A stretch of 64,000 nt of DNA from Paguma larvata (GCA_030068075.1 CM057826.1:48948558-49012557), one strand, 5' to 3'; positions 25,286 through 36,123 are shown, counted from the first letter of the stretch. Translations and numbers: made by a program. The notes: generated from the sequence alone by a model not told the origin.

Positions 25286-27079
25286 TATTTTTTACCTAAA
25301 GGTTTAATTAAATGGCTAATTCAAATAGGATACAGACTGTTTTTAAAGCAGCTGATTACTATGGTCATGGTAGAATCTACGAAGAGTATCTCCGGGATCA
25401 TCAGTTAAGCCCAAAACTGCACGTGCAAGTATGCAATCAAGATAAAGCACAGATTACAAAATGTATGGGCAGAAAAATTTCTCCAAACTATATTATGAGA
25501 AAGAGATGCCCAACTAGTCAATCATTAGTCCAATAATAATTCCTTCAAGTGCTAAATTTTAAAAACACCATATGTTATTTCCTCACCAAGTCCACAATGG
25601 CTACCTCCCATATATATAAGCTTCTAGAAGGCAGGGACTGTATCTTGTAACATTCAAAACACTAAGAGGTGCCTTACACACAGATGTGCTCAATAAATAT
25701 TTGTTAAATGAAAAGTTGATATGGTTTCTTTAATGACCTTTTTAAAAAAACTTTAATGACAGAATCCTTTCACTTTAAAACACTAAAATGCAAAAGGTTT
25801 ATAATATATCTCCCTCAAGCAAGGAAACTGCTGTCTATAAGAAGCATGGTTAGCAAAGAACTCAAAAACAAATTGCAATTTCCTATCAAAGAAAAAATTT
25901 TTAAATAAAATAAAACACAATGAGCACCTCAACAGAGGAAAGCACTATCCATTCCATCGCCAGGAACAACTTACCTTTTTGCACCTTCCTTTTGCAGATT
26001 TGAAATCCAGATTCTCACACAATCACTGGCCTTCACTTCTGTTTGATTCAATAGCATACACACTACTGAGTCTCTCTCCTTCACTAATACATCAGTAGAA
26101 AGCACTCTGGTCTTATTCTGCTTTCTAACTATGAAAACAAAAGTGCAAAAGTCCTAATTCAAAATTCTCAAAAAAAAAAAAAATAGAAAAACTAAAAACA
26201 TTTTTGAGGTTAAACAATGTACAGAAGTAATTGTAAAGGCTCTTATCTTCCCCCCTGCCCAAACACCCTACTTCAACATGTATTTTTTTTTTTAACAAAT
26301 GCCTTCTTCAGTATATATTTTAAATGGGTTTTTTTTTTTTCTCCCAAATGGGAAAAAGGCTCTGGTGTCTTGATGGGAGGACAAGAAATTAAAAATAAAA
26401 CATATTAGAGTAAGCCATTTCCAAACAGGGGAGATACCCATCAGAGTGTGTGCTGTTGCAGGAAACAGAATGGAGAGCCGTGAATGGGAGTCTCTGCACT
26501 TCATATCTGCAAAAGAAGAGAATAAAAGGATTAACTTAACTCTAAACTTAGAATACCTTCTTTACCTGTTTAAAGCAATGCCCTTACACATTTTAAATCA
26601 AAGATGAAAACGTACTAAGACAAAGGCTTGTGGGTGAACTCAACCTTCTTGCCCTTAATACATAAATTTAAACTACATCTACAGTATTAGAAGTCAATAT
26701 TTGAACACTTTTATACCACATCATCTTGCTATTAAAGGGTAAAAAAAAAAACTCTACCTCTTCTTTAGGTTTTTCTTAAAACTATCATTTTAATTGGCCA
26801 AACGTGCTTCCCTATTGCAGTTATCTAGGGAGAATTACTTCTAATAGTTAAGAAAAACAGTCTGGAGGTTCATTTCTAAAAAAATACTCTTCCCCCTATA
26901 AGGAGTGACAGTTAACCTTCTGGGAACCCCAATGCACACACCCCTTTTTCTCCAACCTCGTTAAACGTTAAGAAGAAAAGTGCCCCACAAGCAAAGTCCC
27001 CCGCCCAGCACCAGGTTCTCCACAAAACTCCTTCTGCATTTCGCGTTAACCCACCAGCCCCCAGAGTGGGTACGCCAGA
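25286..27079. other. intronic unique sequence before exon 1
   Basis: Contains the exon-like segment 25975-26124. An L2/MIR-type patch ('gtgctcaataaatatttg') is near 25600-25710. Otherwise unrecognised. Confidence 0.5.
25975..26124 (-). other. candidate cassette exon in PWWP2A intron 1
   Basis: A segment of exactly 150 nt, open in the frame set by exon 1. It is preceded by a pyrimidine-rich tract (TTTTGTTTTCATAGTTAG) and followed by a perfect donor, AAAAG|GTAAGT. Both ends are in phase 2, so inclusion would insert 50 residues between Lys194 and Arg195 without shifting the frame; the new segment also ends in AAA AG, like exon 1. The protein (it contains SDCVRIWISNLQKEG) matches nothing I recognise. 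If the upstream CATAG acceptor (exon from 26128) were used instead, the junction would read AGT TAG and stop. Transcription of this segment is not shown. Confidence 0.35.
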
Positions 27080-28160
27080 GCCAAGTCACGGACAGAGCCC
27101 AGGAGTGACGGGTGAGCTCCGCAAGTCCATCAGGCACCCGCTCCCCCCACCTGGTGACACACCTGCCCTCGCAGGCGCCCACCTGGGGCAGGGACCGCCC
27201 TCTCCTGGCCTCGCGCGGATGCCCCACTCGGAGCGCGCGCCCCGAGCCGCACGGGACCCGAGGGCGTGCAGGCGGCGGGAGCCGGGGATGCAGGGGTCGA
27301 CCTGGCTTGCTCCCTCCCTAGGGACCAAGCGGGCCCGGGGGCGTGCTGGGGCGAGCGCAATACCTTTTGGACAGATCCATGAGGACCCCGGAGAAGAGCT
27401 TCTCCCCTAGACGGAACGACACGACGAGCGCGTCCTCGATGATGTGGTCCAGCGTGACCCGCACCTCCGAGCCGGGAATCAGCTGCGACACCGCGGAGTC
27501 CCCGCCCGCCGGCGGCACGAGCGCCGGGACTGCGGGCTGGGGCAGCGGCGGTTCCTGGCGCTCCTCGGGAGCGGGGGGCTGCTCGGGCTGCGGTGCAGGG
27601 AAAGGTGGAAGCTCGGGCCCTCCCTGAGGCGCGGCTGCCGCCGGCTCCGCCACCCGAGCGGGCAGCTTCTCCTCAGCCTCCAGCTCCGGCCCCGCCGCCT
27701 CCGGGCTGCGGGCGAGCTCCCCCGGCGGCGGCGGTGGTGGCGGGAGCGGCGGCTCGTCGGCCTGAGGAGAAGACTGCTGCCCGTCGGCCTCGCCGTCCGG
27801 CACAGATGCTTCAGTCGCTGTGACCGGGAGGGGGTCAGTGCCGGCCTCACTGCCGGGGATGGGCTCCATCTCCGGCTCGGCCTCGCCGGCGCCCCCCTCC
27901 CCGGGGGACGCTGCAGTCGCTGCCGCCTCTGCAGCCACGGCCGCCATTTTATTCCTGGCTTCTCCCTCCTCCAGCTCGGGCTGCAGCGGCGGCAGCAGCG
28001 CTGCTTGGTTCCCTGGGCCTTCTCCTCCCTCCCTTAACAGTTTCGTCCCGCCCTTTCCCTGATGCTCGTTATTGGCACCGCGCCATTGGTTGCGCTCTCC
28101 ACCCCTCCCGCACTTGTGATATTCCATTGGCCAGCTACGGACGTCTATCACCCAGTCGGT
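27080..28160. other. CpG island over PWWP2A exon 1 and promoter
   Basis: Dense G+C with many CpG dinucleotides, in sharp contrast to the AT-rich flanks on both sides. It covers the first part of intron 1, all of exon 1 and the promoter. Several long overlapping open frames on both strands here (for example 27444-28037 on +) are a by-product of high GC. Confidence 0.88.
27364..27947 (-). CDS. PWWP2A: PWWP2A exon 1 (coding part)
   Basis: N-terminal 194 codons plus two bases of codon 195. The ATG at 27947-27945 has A at -3 and G at +4. The frame is open for 82 codons further upstream, but that stretch overlaps the CCAAT promoter, so I use this ATG; it gives a 755-residue product, equal to the human protein as I recall it. 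Residues 1-150 are rich in Ala, Pro and Glu (seven prolines at 69-75) and look disordered. Residues 161-195 (EVRVTLDHIIEDALVVSF and onward to DLSKR) form a compact hydrophobic segment continued by exon 2. The exon ends AAAAG before GTATTG, a donor lacking G at +5. Read-through of the donor would add a short tail and stop at 27318-27320. Known family role: nuclear chromatin protein that binds H2A.Z nucleosomes. Confidence 0.96.
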
Positions 28161-28300
28161 CCCTCCCTCGCGTACCGAGTAGGAACTTCTCATTGGCCAG
28201 ACGAGTTGTCAAATGTTGAATCTTAGAGGAGGAGTGAGGGGACGAGGGAAGTCACAAAAGCTGAGCCACATACTTGTCGCCTCTTTCTATTGGCTGGAAG
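27950..28300 (-). promoter_or_regulatory. PWWP2A: PWWP2A promoter with five CCAAT boxes
   Basis: ATTGG (CCAAT on the minus strand) occurs at 28071, 28085, 28126, 28192 and 28289. A GC-box-like CCCGCCC lies at 28047-28053. There is no TATA box at a suitable place. The nearest CCAAT is 124 bp before the ATG, so transcription probably starts around 27960-28020, leaving a short 5' UTR. CCAAT boxes of this form are bound by NF-Y. The start site itself is inferred. Confidence 0.7.
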
Positions 28301-29150
28301 AGAAAATAAAGTTTTATGGTTGGCCTACGCTCTTGTCCATTATCAGTCAGGCTTTCAGAGATGGGATAAAGAAGAGAATCACGTGGCGTGCCAGTTCTTT
28401 CAAAGGCGACCGAGGGGAGGAGTAACGAGAGAATGCGGGAGGGGAACAGCTTCCCAAGAATCCCTGCGCGGAGGTCCTTAGAATAAATGTTATTTCTAGG
28501 CGCGGACCTGCTTGCGGCCGCGTGTAGTCACGACAAGCTTCTTTGGAAGGCCATCTAAAGTTTGATAATAATTCTTCAAACATGTTTTGAGCTCCTACAA
28601 AGCTAGGTACCGTGCTAGGTGCTGAAGATAGGATGATACACCAGACATTCTCCATAACCTCGTGACAGACACTCCATCCCACACACAGGAGTGTTTTCCT
28701 TGACTTCTCTCCACTTTCTAGGAACAATGCACCTACTTATTTCAAAGTAGGAAAATGCTAATGAAAGAGGAGAGACACCATGCATACTGCATTTAGCTGA
28801 GGAATGTTCCAAAGAGCAATGCTGTGCATTTAGGGGCTTACGTGCGAACATTGCTTGTTGTCTCCAAATTCGCTGGAAAGTGGACACACCTGGCTCCTTG
28901 CTTAAACCTTTTTCTTTCCTGGCCTCTTCTCTGCCACAGGCTCAAAAATTCTCTTCAGTGTCCTAATGCTCCCACTTTAACTCTCTTCCCTTTTTAAGTC
29001 TCTTGATTTGTTATGTCAAGAAGAATCTGCTGAACCCATTTATTTCAGATTGCACCTCAGAATCAGCCTATTCCCCAGAAGAGGTTGTAGGCACTGAAAA
29101 TGCCGACAGAGGGAGGAGAGAAAAGTGGACAGCATTAAGGGGAGTAAAAA
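28301..29150. other. upstream flank of PWWP2A
   Basis: CpG density falls off here. An L2-like patch lies at about 28575-28640 ('gagctcctacaaagctagg'). No exon recognised on the + strand. Confidence 0.45.
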
Positions 29151-29164
29151 ATGAAATTCTAAAT

Positions 29165-29345
29165 AATCATAGCTAACAATTATTGAGCACCTGTGTTACC
29201 CTAGTGCAAACCCTTAGTAGAGCATCTCATTTAATCCTTACACTACTCCTGTGAAGCAGGTACTATTATACCCCTTTTGGAAATAAAGAAATTGAAGCCC
29301 AAGAAGGATGTGCAAGGTCACTCAGCTACTAAATTTCAGAGACAA
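29165..29345 (-). mobile_element. MIR
   Basis: 'aacaattattgagcacctg', 'catttaatccttacac', 'aaggtcactcagctact'. Confidence 0.78.
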
Positions 29346-29504
29346 AATTCCAGTTTTACATTGAAAAGGACCAAAAAAGGCAAAAACTAAATATTACCGT
29401 GTGTTCTATTTCAAGCCTCGGGGCTCTTGGGGAAAGCCAGTAGGAAATCCTAGTCAGGGCAGGCTTAGCATCTCCAAAGTAGCAGAAGGAAATGAAATTA
29501 CTGA

Positions 29505-29650
29505 CTGTCCACTCTGTGTCAGAGATTTTCCCATAAGCTCTCATTTAAAATCCTTTGAATGAAGTCTTCTCCCTCTTTTCCAGATGAGAAAACTGACTCT
29601 TAGCCAGGTTAAAGATCTCGGAGGCCACACGGCTAGCAGCAGGTCCAGTT
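29505..29650 (-). mobile_element. MIR
   Basis: 'ccagatgagaaaactgac' and 'ggccacacggctagcagc' in MIR order. Confidence 0.65.
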
Positions 29651-30179
29651 TAACCCAACTTTGCCAAGGTGCGTGACTGCATGTACTCAGTCATTCATTG
29701 AACAAATAATTTATCTCCTGCAGGCCAGATGCCTGCAGTAAACAGATGTGGATCCCACCTTACAGGGTTTTCACCATGATCACTTTGTCTATAATTCACC
29801 ATAGTTAATTAATTAAATATTACATATAATTCTGCAAAACTACTAGATCCATGCTGAGTTCCTGCACTGTATAACCTCTCAGAAGGAAAAAAAAATACAC
29901 CTCAGGTCCTAGGAGCTGATTAACTCTTACAGTAATTCATTGCAGGATGCTGCAGTGAATCACTTAAATTAAGCATCTGTGGCAGATTGCAGCATACCAA
30001 GCCCTCCTTCTAAATCACCATTTTCATCCTGCAACCAAAGAGCCTCTACTGGGTCACTATGTTCACATCAAGCGAATCCCTTCTGCTTGTCTGTCAAGGA
30101 CCTCTCTGTGCCTCCTCTATCTTTCAGGTGTGTTTTCTATTATTCTTCAAGCTTGCTAATTCTGGGAAGATCTAATCAT

Positions 30180-30255
30180 GCATCTTTCATCCATTTATTC
30201 AACAAATAAATATTGAAGATCTACTATGTGCCATTTACTGGACTTGCCAGGTCAA
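30180..30255 (-). mobile_element. L2 3'-end fragment
   Basis: 'atttattcaacaaataaata' followed by 'ctactatgtgccattt'. Confidence 0.55.
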
Positions 30256-30849
30256 AGGCATGTAGGAAGAACATAAGAAACTTAATGCCTGGCCTCCTAG
30301 GGCTTATTTTTCTAATTAGGGAGTTAAAAAATAAGCAATGAATAAACAAGATGCTTACAGATTGTGAGAAATGCCATAAGAGAAACAAACAGGATGAGTG
30401 ATAAGCCCCTCTAGCAGAGGGGCAGAATTCTTCTTTAGATAAAGTGGTCAGAAAATTTCCCTCTGAGGATAAGACCTTTTAGCTAAAAAACAAAGGATAG
30501 GAAGGAGCCAGTTATTGACTATTGTATGACTTCAGCAATTGCCGAAGTCCCTGAGGCAAACGGGGGCTTGGCTCCTTCCAGAAACAGAAAGAGACTAGTG
30601 TGGTTGAAGAGGAATGAGCAAGAATACAGGTTGATGAAATAAGATTGGAAAGGAAGACAGGAGCTGAATCATATTTTATGTACTGCAGATATAGAAACAA
30701 GAGATTCTACCCTCAGGGAGTTCAAGTCTACTGGGAACCTAAGCTGTTGTACCTTAGTCACTCCTGCATTCAGCCTCTTCCTGGCATAGAATCAGCATAG
30801 AAGAAGCCCTTGGTATTTATGGAATGGATAGCCGCATGGTATTTGAGAC

Positions 30850-30908
30850 TAGACGGATGGTTAGATGAATGGGTGGAGGGTTGGATGGATGGTTGGAAGG
30901 TTGGATGG
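30850..30908 (+). repeat. (GGAT/GGTT)n tetranucleotide-like repeat
   Basis: Imperfect GGATGGTT/GGATGGAT units directly next to the LTR. Confidence 0.8.
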
Positions 30909-31258
30909 TGTCTTAATCCATTCAGTCTTCTAGAACAAAATGCCACAGACTAGGTGGCTTATAAACAACAGAAACATATTACAGTTCTGGAGAATGGAAG
31001 TACAAGATCAGAGTGCCACCATGGTTTGGGTGATGGCCCTCTTCCAGGTTGCAGACTTCTGATATACTCACATGGCAGGAGGGGACAAGGGAGCTCTCTT
31101 GGGCCTCTTTTATAAGGGCATTAATCTCATTCATGAGGGCCCCACCTTCATGACATAATTGCCTTCCAAAGACCCCCTTTCTGTTAATACCATCAACATA
31201 AGGGTTTAGGATTTCAACATATGAATTTTGGAGGGACACAAACATTCAGACCATAGCA
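30909..31258 (-). mobile_element. solo LTR of MaLR type (MLT1/MST group)
   Basis: A 350-bp unit with terminal TG...CA. On the minus strand it begins 'tgctatggtctgaatgtttg' and ends near 'gactgaatggattaagaca'. Poly(A)-type sequence and internal retroviral genes are absent, so it is a solo LTR without coding capacity. Subfamily assignment is from memory of the consensus. Confidence 0.78.
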
Positions 31259-32490
31259 GATACATAATTGGTTGATTAAACAGATCACTGAATGGAAGGA
31301 CAGATAAATAGCAGGGATAAGAACTACAGCTGACTACTCAAGTGGATCCTGACTGTCACAAGCAGACTTTGATCTTGAGCTCTGTGGGGTACTACAGTTT
31401 GGTGGCAAGAAACTCAGAATGGAAGTGAACAAACTTGTATGTGACTCCCCAGTAGGCCTCTGACTAGCTATATGGTCTGGGCATGATCTTAGGCTAGTTG
31501 ATTAATCTCTCCTTCCTCATTTATAAAATATCTTTACATAAGGGTGTGCTTGCTTTTAAGTGATATAACATATATAGTGTTTAACATAGAACCTAAATCA
31601 TAGTAAGCACGTCTCCATCATTGTTAGCAACTAGATCTAGAAATTCAGTCTTTCTTTTTTAAGTATTATTTATTTTCTTTAGTAATCTCTATATCCAATG
31701 TGGGGCTGGAACTCACAACCCGGAGATCAAGAGTCAGATGCTTTTTCAAGTGAGCCAGCCAGGTGCCCCTAGAAATTCAGTCTTACAACATCTGATATAA
31801 ATCATATTCCAGGGGCTCTGACTCCCACTGACCAACTTTGTGAAAGACTAAGTAAAACCTCAAATACTGGGGTGTTGGTTCACAGAGAGTTTTAAATATG
31901 GCTAATTGGGGTTATTTTTTTTCTGGGCTTGGTTTCTTAGGAAATCAAATTATAGACAAAAAAATATCATGGGGAGCAGAGACCTACCACAAAACTCACT
32001 ACATGGCTGCAAAGCCATGGTCACTGAATGAATCGCTCCTCCTGTTCTACAACAATTTCTGTCCAGTAACCAGTATTTCTCTTCTAAAATCAAATCGCCT
32101 ACTCTCAGATCAAGACAGTGACTGATAACTACTGACAAACATGTCAATCATTGACTCTCTCTCCATGCATCTCAGTTGTTCTCAATGTATCAAGGGATCT
32201 CTCTGAGAATCTACCAAAAATATATTTTACATATTGTGTGATCCCATTCACATAAGGTACCAAAACAAGCAAAACAAATGTATGCTCTTAGAAGTCAGGG
32301 TAGAGGTTATTTTTGACCAGGGAAGGGGAACAGGACAGTTCAGCTAATGACTACAAGGGAATATAAGTAAGGTTTTCTAAGATTCTGATAATTTTCTGTT
32401 TTTCCATCTACCTACTGGTTATACAGGAATGTTCAGTTTATAAAAGTCCATCAAGCCATGCACTTATATATGCTTTTCTATATATAAATA
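31259..32490. other. intergenic, one short SINE
   Basis: Apart from the SINE at 31653-31768 and possible old L1 debris near 32230-32440, nothing recognised. Confidence 0.45.
31653..31768 (-). mobile_element. CAN SINE, short older type, exact duplication
   Basis: Flanked by the identical ctagaaattcagtctt (31637-31652 and 31769-31784), 16 bp. The exact duplication suggests this short type was still active fairly recently. Confidence 0.93.
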
Positions 32491-32494
32491 TATG

Positions 32495-33250
32495 TAAGTT
32501 ATCTATTATTGCAAGTGTCTTAAACATCATACATTTATTTTATCACAGTGTCTGTGGGCAGAAATTCAGGCATAACTTAGTTGGATCCTTTGTTTAGGGT
32601 CTCTCTTAAAATGTAACCATGATGCCAGCAGGGGCAGCAGTCTCACCTGAAAGCTAGATTAGGGAAGGGCCCACTTCCAAGCTCAATAGCAGGATTCTTG
32701 GCAGGATTCATTTCCTCAATTGCTGGTGGCTAGAGGCTGCCCTCACCTTTTTGTCACATGGGCCTGTCCATAGGACAGTTCATGATTTATAGCTTGCTTC
32801 ATCAGAGCAAACATACAAGAAAAGTCAGAGAGAAATGGAGCAAGCAATAGAGAAATCACAATCATTTATAGCCTGATTTCAGAATAGGCATCTCATCACT
32901 CATGCTATGTTCTATTCAGAAGTAAGTCAGTAGGTCAAGGGATGCCTGGGTGGCTCAGTTGGTCAAGTGTCCAAGTTCGGCTCAGGTCATGATCTTGTGG
33001 TTCATGGGTTTGAGCCCCATGTTGGGCTCCATGCTGACAACTCAAGAGTCTGGAGCCTGCTTCAAATTCTGTGTCTCCCTCTCTCTCTTTCTGCCCCACC
33101 CCCACTCACTCCCTATCTCTCTCTGTCTCTCCAAAAATGAATGAATGTTTAAAAAAAATAAAATGAAGCAAGTCAGTAGGTCCAACCCAAATACTGAGAG
33201 AGATTATCCAAGAACAAGAGTGTCAAGAGGCAAGGATCATTGGGAGCTGA
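32495..33250. mobile_element. old interspersed repeat of unnamed family, split by a SINE
   Basis: Motifs 'ttatctattattgcaagtg', 'agtgtctgtgggcagaaatt', 'gcttgcttcatcagagc' and 'aagtcagtaggtccaaccc' follow the order of a common mammalian repeat (LTR-like). I cannot name the family with certainty. Confidence 0.5.
32940..33162 (+). mobile_element. CAN SINE
   Basis: Flanked by aagtaagtcagtaggtc and aagcaagtcagtaggtc (17 bp, one mismatch). It splits the older repeat. Confidence 0.93.
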
Positions 33251-33283
33251 TTACCGCACAATTTAAAGATTTTTAAAAATGAT

Positions 33284-33495
33284 GGGCACCTGGATGGCTC
33301 AGTCAGTTAAGTTTCAGACTTCAGTTCGGGTCATGATCTCACAGTTTGTGAGTTTGAGCCCCACATTCGGTTCTGTGCTGACAACTCCGAGCCTGGAGCC
33401 TGCTTCGAATTCTGAGTCTTCCCCTCCTCTGCTTGCACTCTGTCTGTCTCTCTCTCTCTCTAAAAAAATAAATAAGCATTAAAAAAATTTTTAAG
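33284..33495 (+). mobile_element. CAN SINE
   Basis: Head TGGGCACCTGGATGGCTCAG and tail with AAAAATTTTTAAGATTTAAA. Confidence 0.9.
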
Positions 33496-33499
33496 ATTT

Positions 33500-34485
33500 A
33501 AAAAAATGAAAAAGGAAAATATTTGAGATGTTTCCCTAACTCTTCCCCCACCTCCACATACTCATCCACAGACTCTGTTAAAACCTCTTGTTCTATGCAG
33601 ATGCTTTACATCCCATACCACCTGCCCCTTAGTAACAGATGACACCTCAGACAGGCAGGTAGAAGAGGCCATCATATTACAAAGGTCAATCCTAATATTG
33701 AGAACAGTCCCTATAAAGAAAGCCATCATTGATCTAAGCATATAGTGAGTACCTCCTATGTGCCAGGCGGAGACAGCAGCCAGGTAAGATTCTCTCCTGG
33801 GGAGAATCAAGCACACCAAAGGTGGGTACTGTTCTGAGACATCTTCCTCTACAGTCTTGGGTGTTTTTTCACATGCTCTCCCTCCCTTCTTTGTATATTT
33901 TCAACGGCTGCCATGTCAACATAGTTCCTTAAAAATGCACTTCAAGAACACTACTTTGGAGGAAGGTGTTCTAAGTTGACAATCTTGGTTTGCCTGGACC
34001 GAAGGGTTTTCTGGAATGTAGGACATTCAGCTTAAAAGTGGGACAGTACTGGGCAAATGGTAACAGTTGGCTAGGATTCATGCTGGGTGTCTTGCAGAAA
34101 TGGACGCTTGATCCTTGCAACAACCCAGAAGGAAAGGGAGACTGAGAGAGGTCAAAGAAAGCCTCCAAAGCTGGAAAATGGGATTAGGATGGGCACCAGG
34201 TCGGTCAGTCTCCCAAGAATGTGCTCTTGGCAACTTCGATCTCTTGGCTCTTCCTTCTATTTCCTTCACCATCCTCCAGGACAGGATTTTTGGATAAAAG
34301 ACGTATCAGTGCGCATTTTTTGTGCAGCCTTCTAGTTCCAAGCCCACAAGTTAAATCCGACCTTAGATTCTACCCTGATTGTACTCACCCTCTCAAAAAA
34401 ATTCTAAGAGCATTTATGTATTTGCTATTTCTCTCAGTTGAGCTCTCCTATCGTTTTAAAGGTGGCAGGTCTTAGACTATGAGAC
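33500..34485. other. intergenic unique sequence
   Basis: Overlapping short frames on both strands at 33970-34475 have no recognised homology. No repeat named. Confidence 0.4.
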
Positions 34486-34487
34486 TC

Positions 34488-34696
34488 TTTTTTCTTTAAT
34501 GTTTATTTATTTTTGAGAGAGAGACAGAGTGCAAGGAGGAGAGGAGCAGAGAGAGAGGGAGACACAGAATCTGAAGCAGGCTCCAGGCTCTGAGCTGTCA
34601 GCAGAGAGCATGATGCGGGGCTCGAACCCACAAGCCACAGATCATGACTAGAGCTGAAGTCAAACACTTAACAGACTGAGCCATCCAGGTGCCCCT
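34488..34696 (-). mobile_element. CAN SINE
   Basis: 'tttaatgtttatttatttt' to 'gccatccaggtgcccc'. Confidence 0.92.
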
Positions 34697-34754
34697 TAGA
34701 TTAGGAAGACTCTTAAAAAGACTTCATTTTATAGCTTCCTTAGAATAGTGCTCA

Positions 34755-34925
34755 TCCAAGTAATGGTACTTTATCATGTGCTTACTTCTTATCAGGCATG
34801 AAATCAATTAAACCATATTATATCCTTATGAGGTACAGTCTATAATTATCACCATTACAGATTAGGAAACTGAGGCATAGAGAGGTTAAGTAAACTGCCC
34901 AAAGTCACCCAGCTAGTAAGAATAG
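34755..34925 (-). mobile_element. MIR
   Basis: 'tatcctta tgaggtac', 'aggaaactgaggcatagag', 'caaagtcacccagctagt'. Confidence 0.82.
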
Positions 34926-34938
34926 GTAGGTATCTGAT

Positions 34939-35060
34939 GGGGCACCTGGCTGGCTCAGTCGGAAGAGCATGCAACTCTTGATCTTGGGGTTGTGAGTTTG
35001 AGCCTCCCACTGGGTGCAGAGATTACTAAAAAAATAAAAAAGAATAAAAAACAAAAATAG
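34939..35060 (+). mobile_element. CAN SINE, short older type
   Basis: Head TGGGGCACCTGGCTGGCTCA, ending 'gcagagattactaaaaaa'. Confidence 0.88.
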
Positions 35061-35229
35061 GCATCAGAGAGCAATACCTATTTGCTCATTCATTACAAAG
35101 AGCTCCTGACCTTCTGCGAAGCTTTCTGAAAAATAGGTGGAAACCTCAGCTAAACAGGTAGATGTCATACGAGGGCCAACCTTGAAAAACCACAACCCTA
35201 GATCATTTTGATAGAATTGCTCCTCTGTC

Positions 35230-35345
35230 ATCATTATTTATCTCTGTCTCAGTTTCCTCGTCTGTAATATAGGAATGATCTTCATCATCTCTACAGTTGC
35301 TGGGAAGGTTAAATTGGATCAAGTCTGTGGGTGGTAACAGTTCCT
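35230..35345 (+). mobile_element. MIR fragment
   Basis: 'tctcagtttcctcgtctg' followed by 'ggaaggttaaattggatc'. Confidence 0.65.
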
Positions 35346-35905
35346 ATTATCCCTCCCACAGTTCTGGGGGCCTGGGTGGGAGCATGAAAGTGGTTAGGTT
35401 CATCCCATGTAAATTCTGAGCCAGAAGCTGGTGGCCAGGCACTGCTGTTAGCATTTATCTTAGGGCTATTCCTTTCCAAGCAGCTATTTCAGCGTTTACC
35501 CCCAGGCAGTCCTCTGTCTACATATGCAAATATAGGTCTAAATTGCTTTGGTACATTCTTATGCCAAATTCCTACTCTGTTTTATTTGTATTTGTTTGTT
35601 TTAAAACCAGCCCAGATTGTTTAGGAAGGAATGTGTGTCTAGCTATACCTAGAAAAAAAAGACCCATATGATATCTGTCTTGTTCATCACCACACCTTGC
35701 TCATGTGTAGCACAGTGGCACACGGCAGGCTTTCAGAAAACATTTGCAGAATTCATAAACTAATGAACTATTCACTAGATAAGTGAATAGTTATTTCCAG
35801 GGGGTAGAATCAATGTGGGTTTTCTTTTCTTTTTTGCTCATCTGCACGTCCCAGTTATCCTAATTTTCTCATTTTTCTATAATGCACATGTAGTTAAGAA
35901 ATGGT
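35346..35905. other. intergenic unique sequence
   Basis: No coding or named repeat signal. Confidence 0.4.
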
Positions 35906-35907
35906 TT

Positions 35908-36123
35908 TTTTTTTATTTTTTTTTAACATTTATTTATTTTTGAGAGATAGAGACAGAGCATGAGCAGGGGAAGTGAAGAGAGGGAGGGAGACACAATCCT
36001 AAGCAGGCTCCAGGCTCTGAGCCGTCAGCACAGAGCCGGAAGCGAGGCTCGAACTCACAGACTGCGAGATCATGACCTGAGCTGAAGTCGGCCGCTTAAC
36101 GGACTGAGCCACTCAGGCGCCCC
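35908..36123 (-). mobile_element. CAN SINE
   Basis: T-rich start to 'gccactcaggcgcccc'. Flanks aagaaatggttttt and aagaaacgttttta resemble a duplication. Confidence 0.92.

Larger units (their letters stand above)
9289..27363 (-). other. PWWP2A: PWWP2A intron 1 (18,075 bp, GT-AG)
   Basis: It is bounded by GTATTG at the exon 1 side and TTTCCAAG at the exon 2 side, both in phase 2, so codon 195 is split AG|G. It contains about 16 CAN SINEs, all between 12.09 and 20.80 kb. Most are in + orientation (antisense to PWWP2A), including ten consecutive + copies at 12.1-17.9 kb. It also holds an L1 fragment (14.66-15.23 kb), several MIRs and a 24-G run. One exon-like segment at 25975-26124 is described separately. 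Confidence 0.93.

Noticed and set aside
27444..28037. 197-codon plus-strand frame over exon 1
   Set aside because: Antisense shadow of a GC-rich, Pro/Ala-coding exon. No homology or promoter.
27318..28193. 291-codon frame giving PWWP2A an 82-residue N-terminal extension
   Set aside because: The extra codons run through the CCAAT promoter region. The downstream ATG has a good context and gives the 755-residue length I recall for the family.
28301..28900. possible divergent gene sharing the PWWP2A promoter
   Set aside because: No plus-strand exon with splice sites or recognisable protein was found, though an unstable antisense RNA cannot be excluded.
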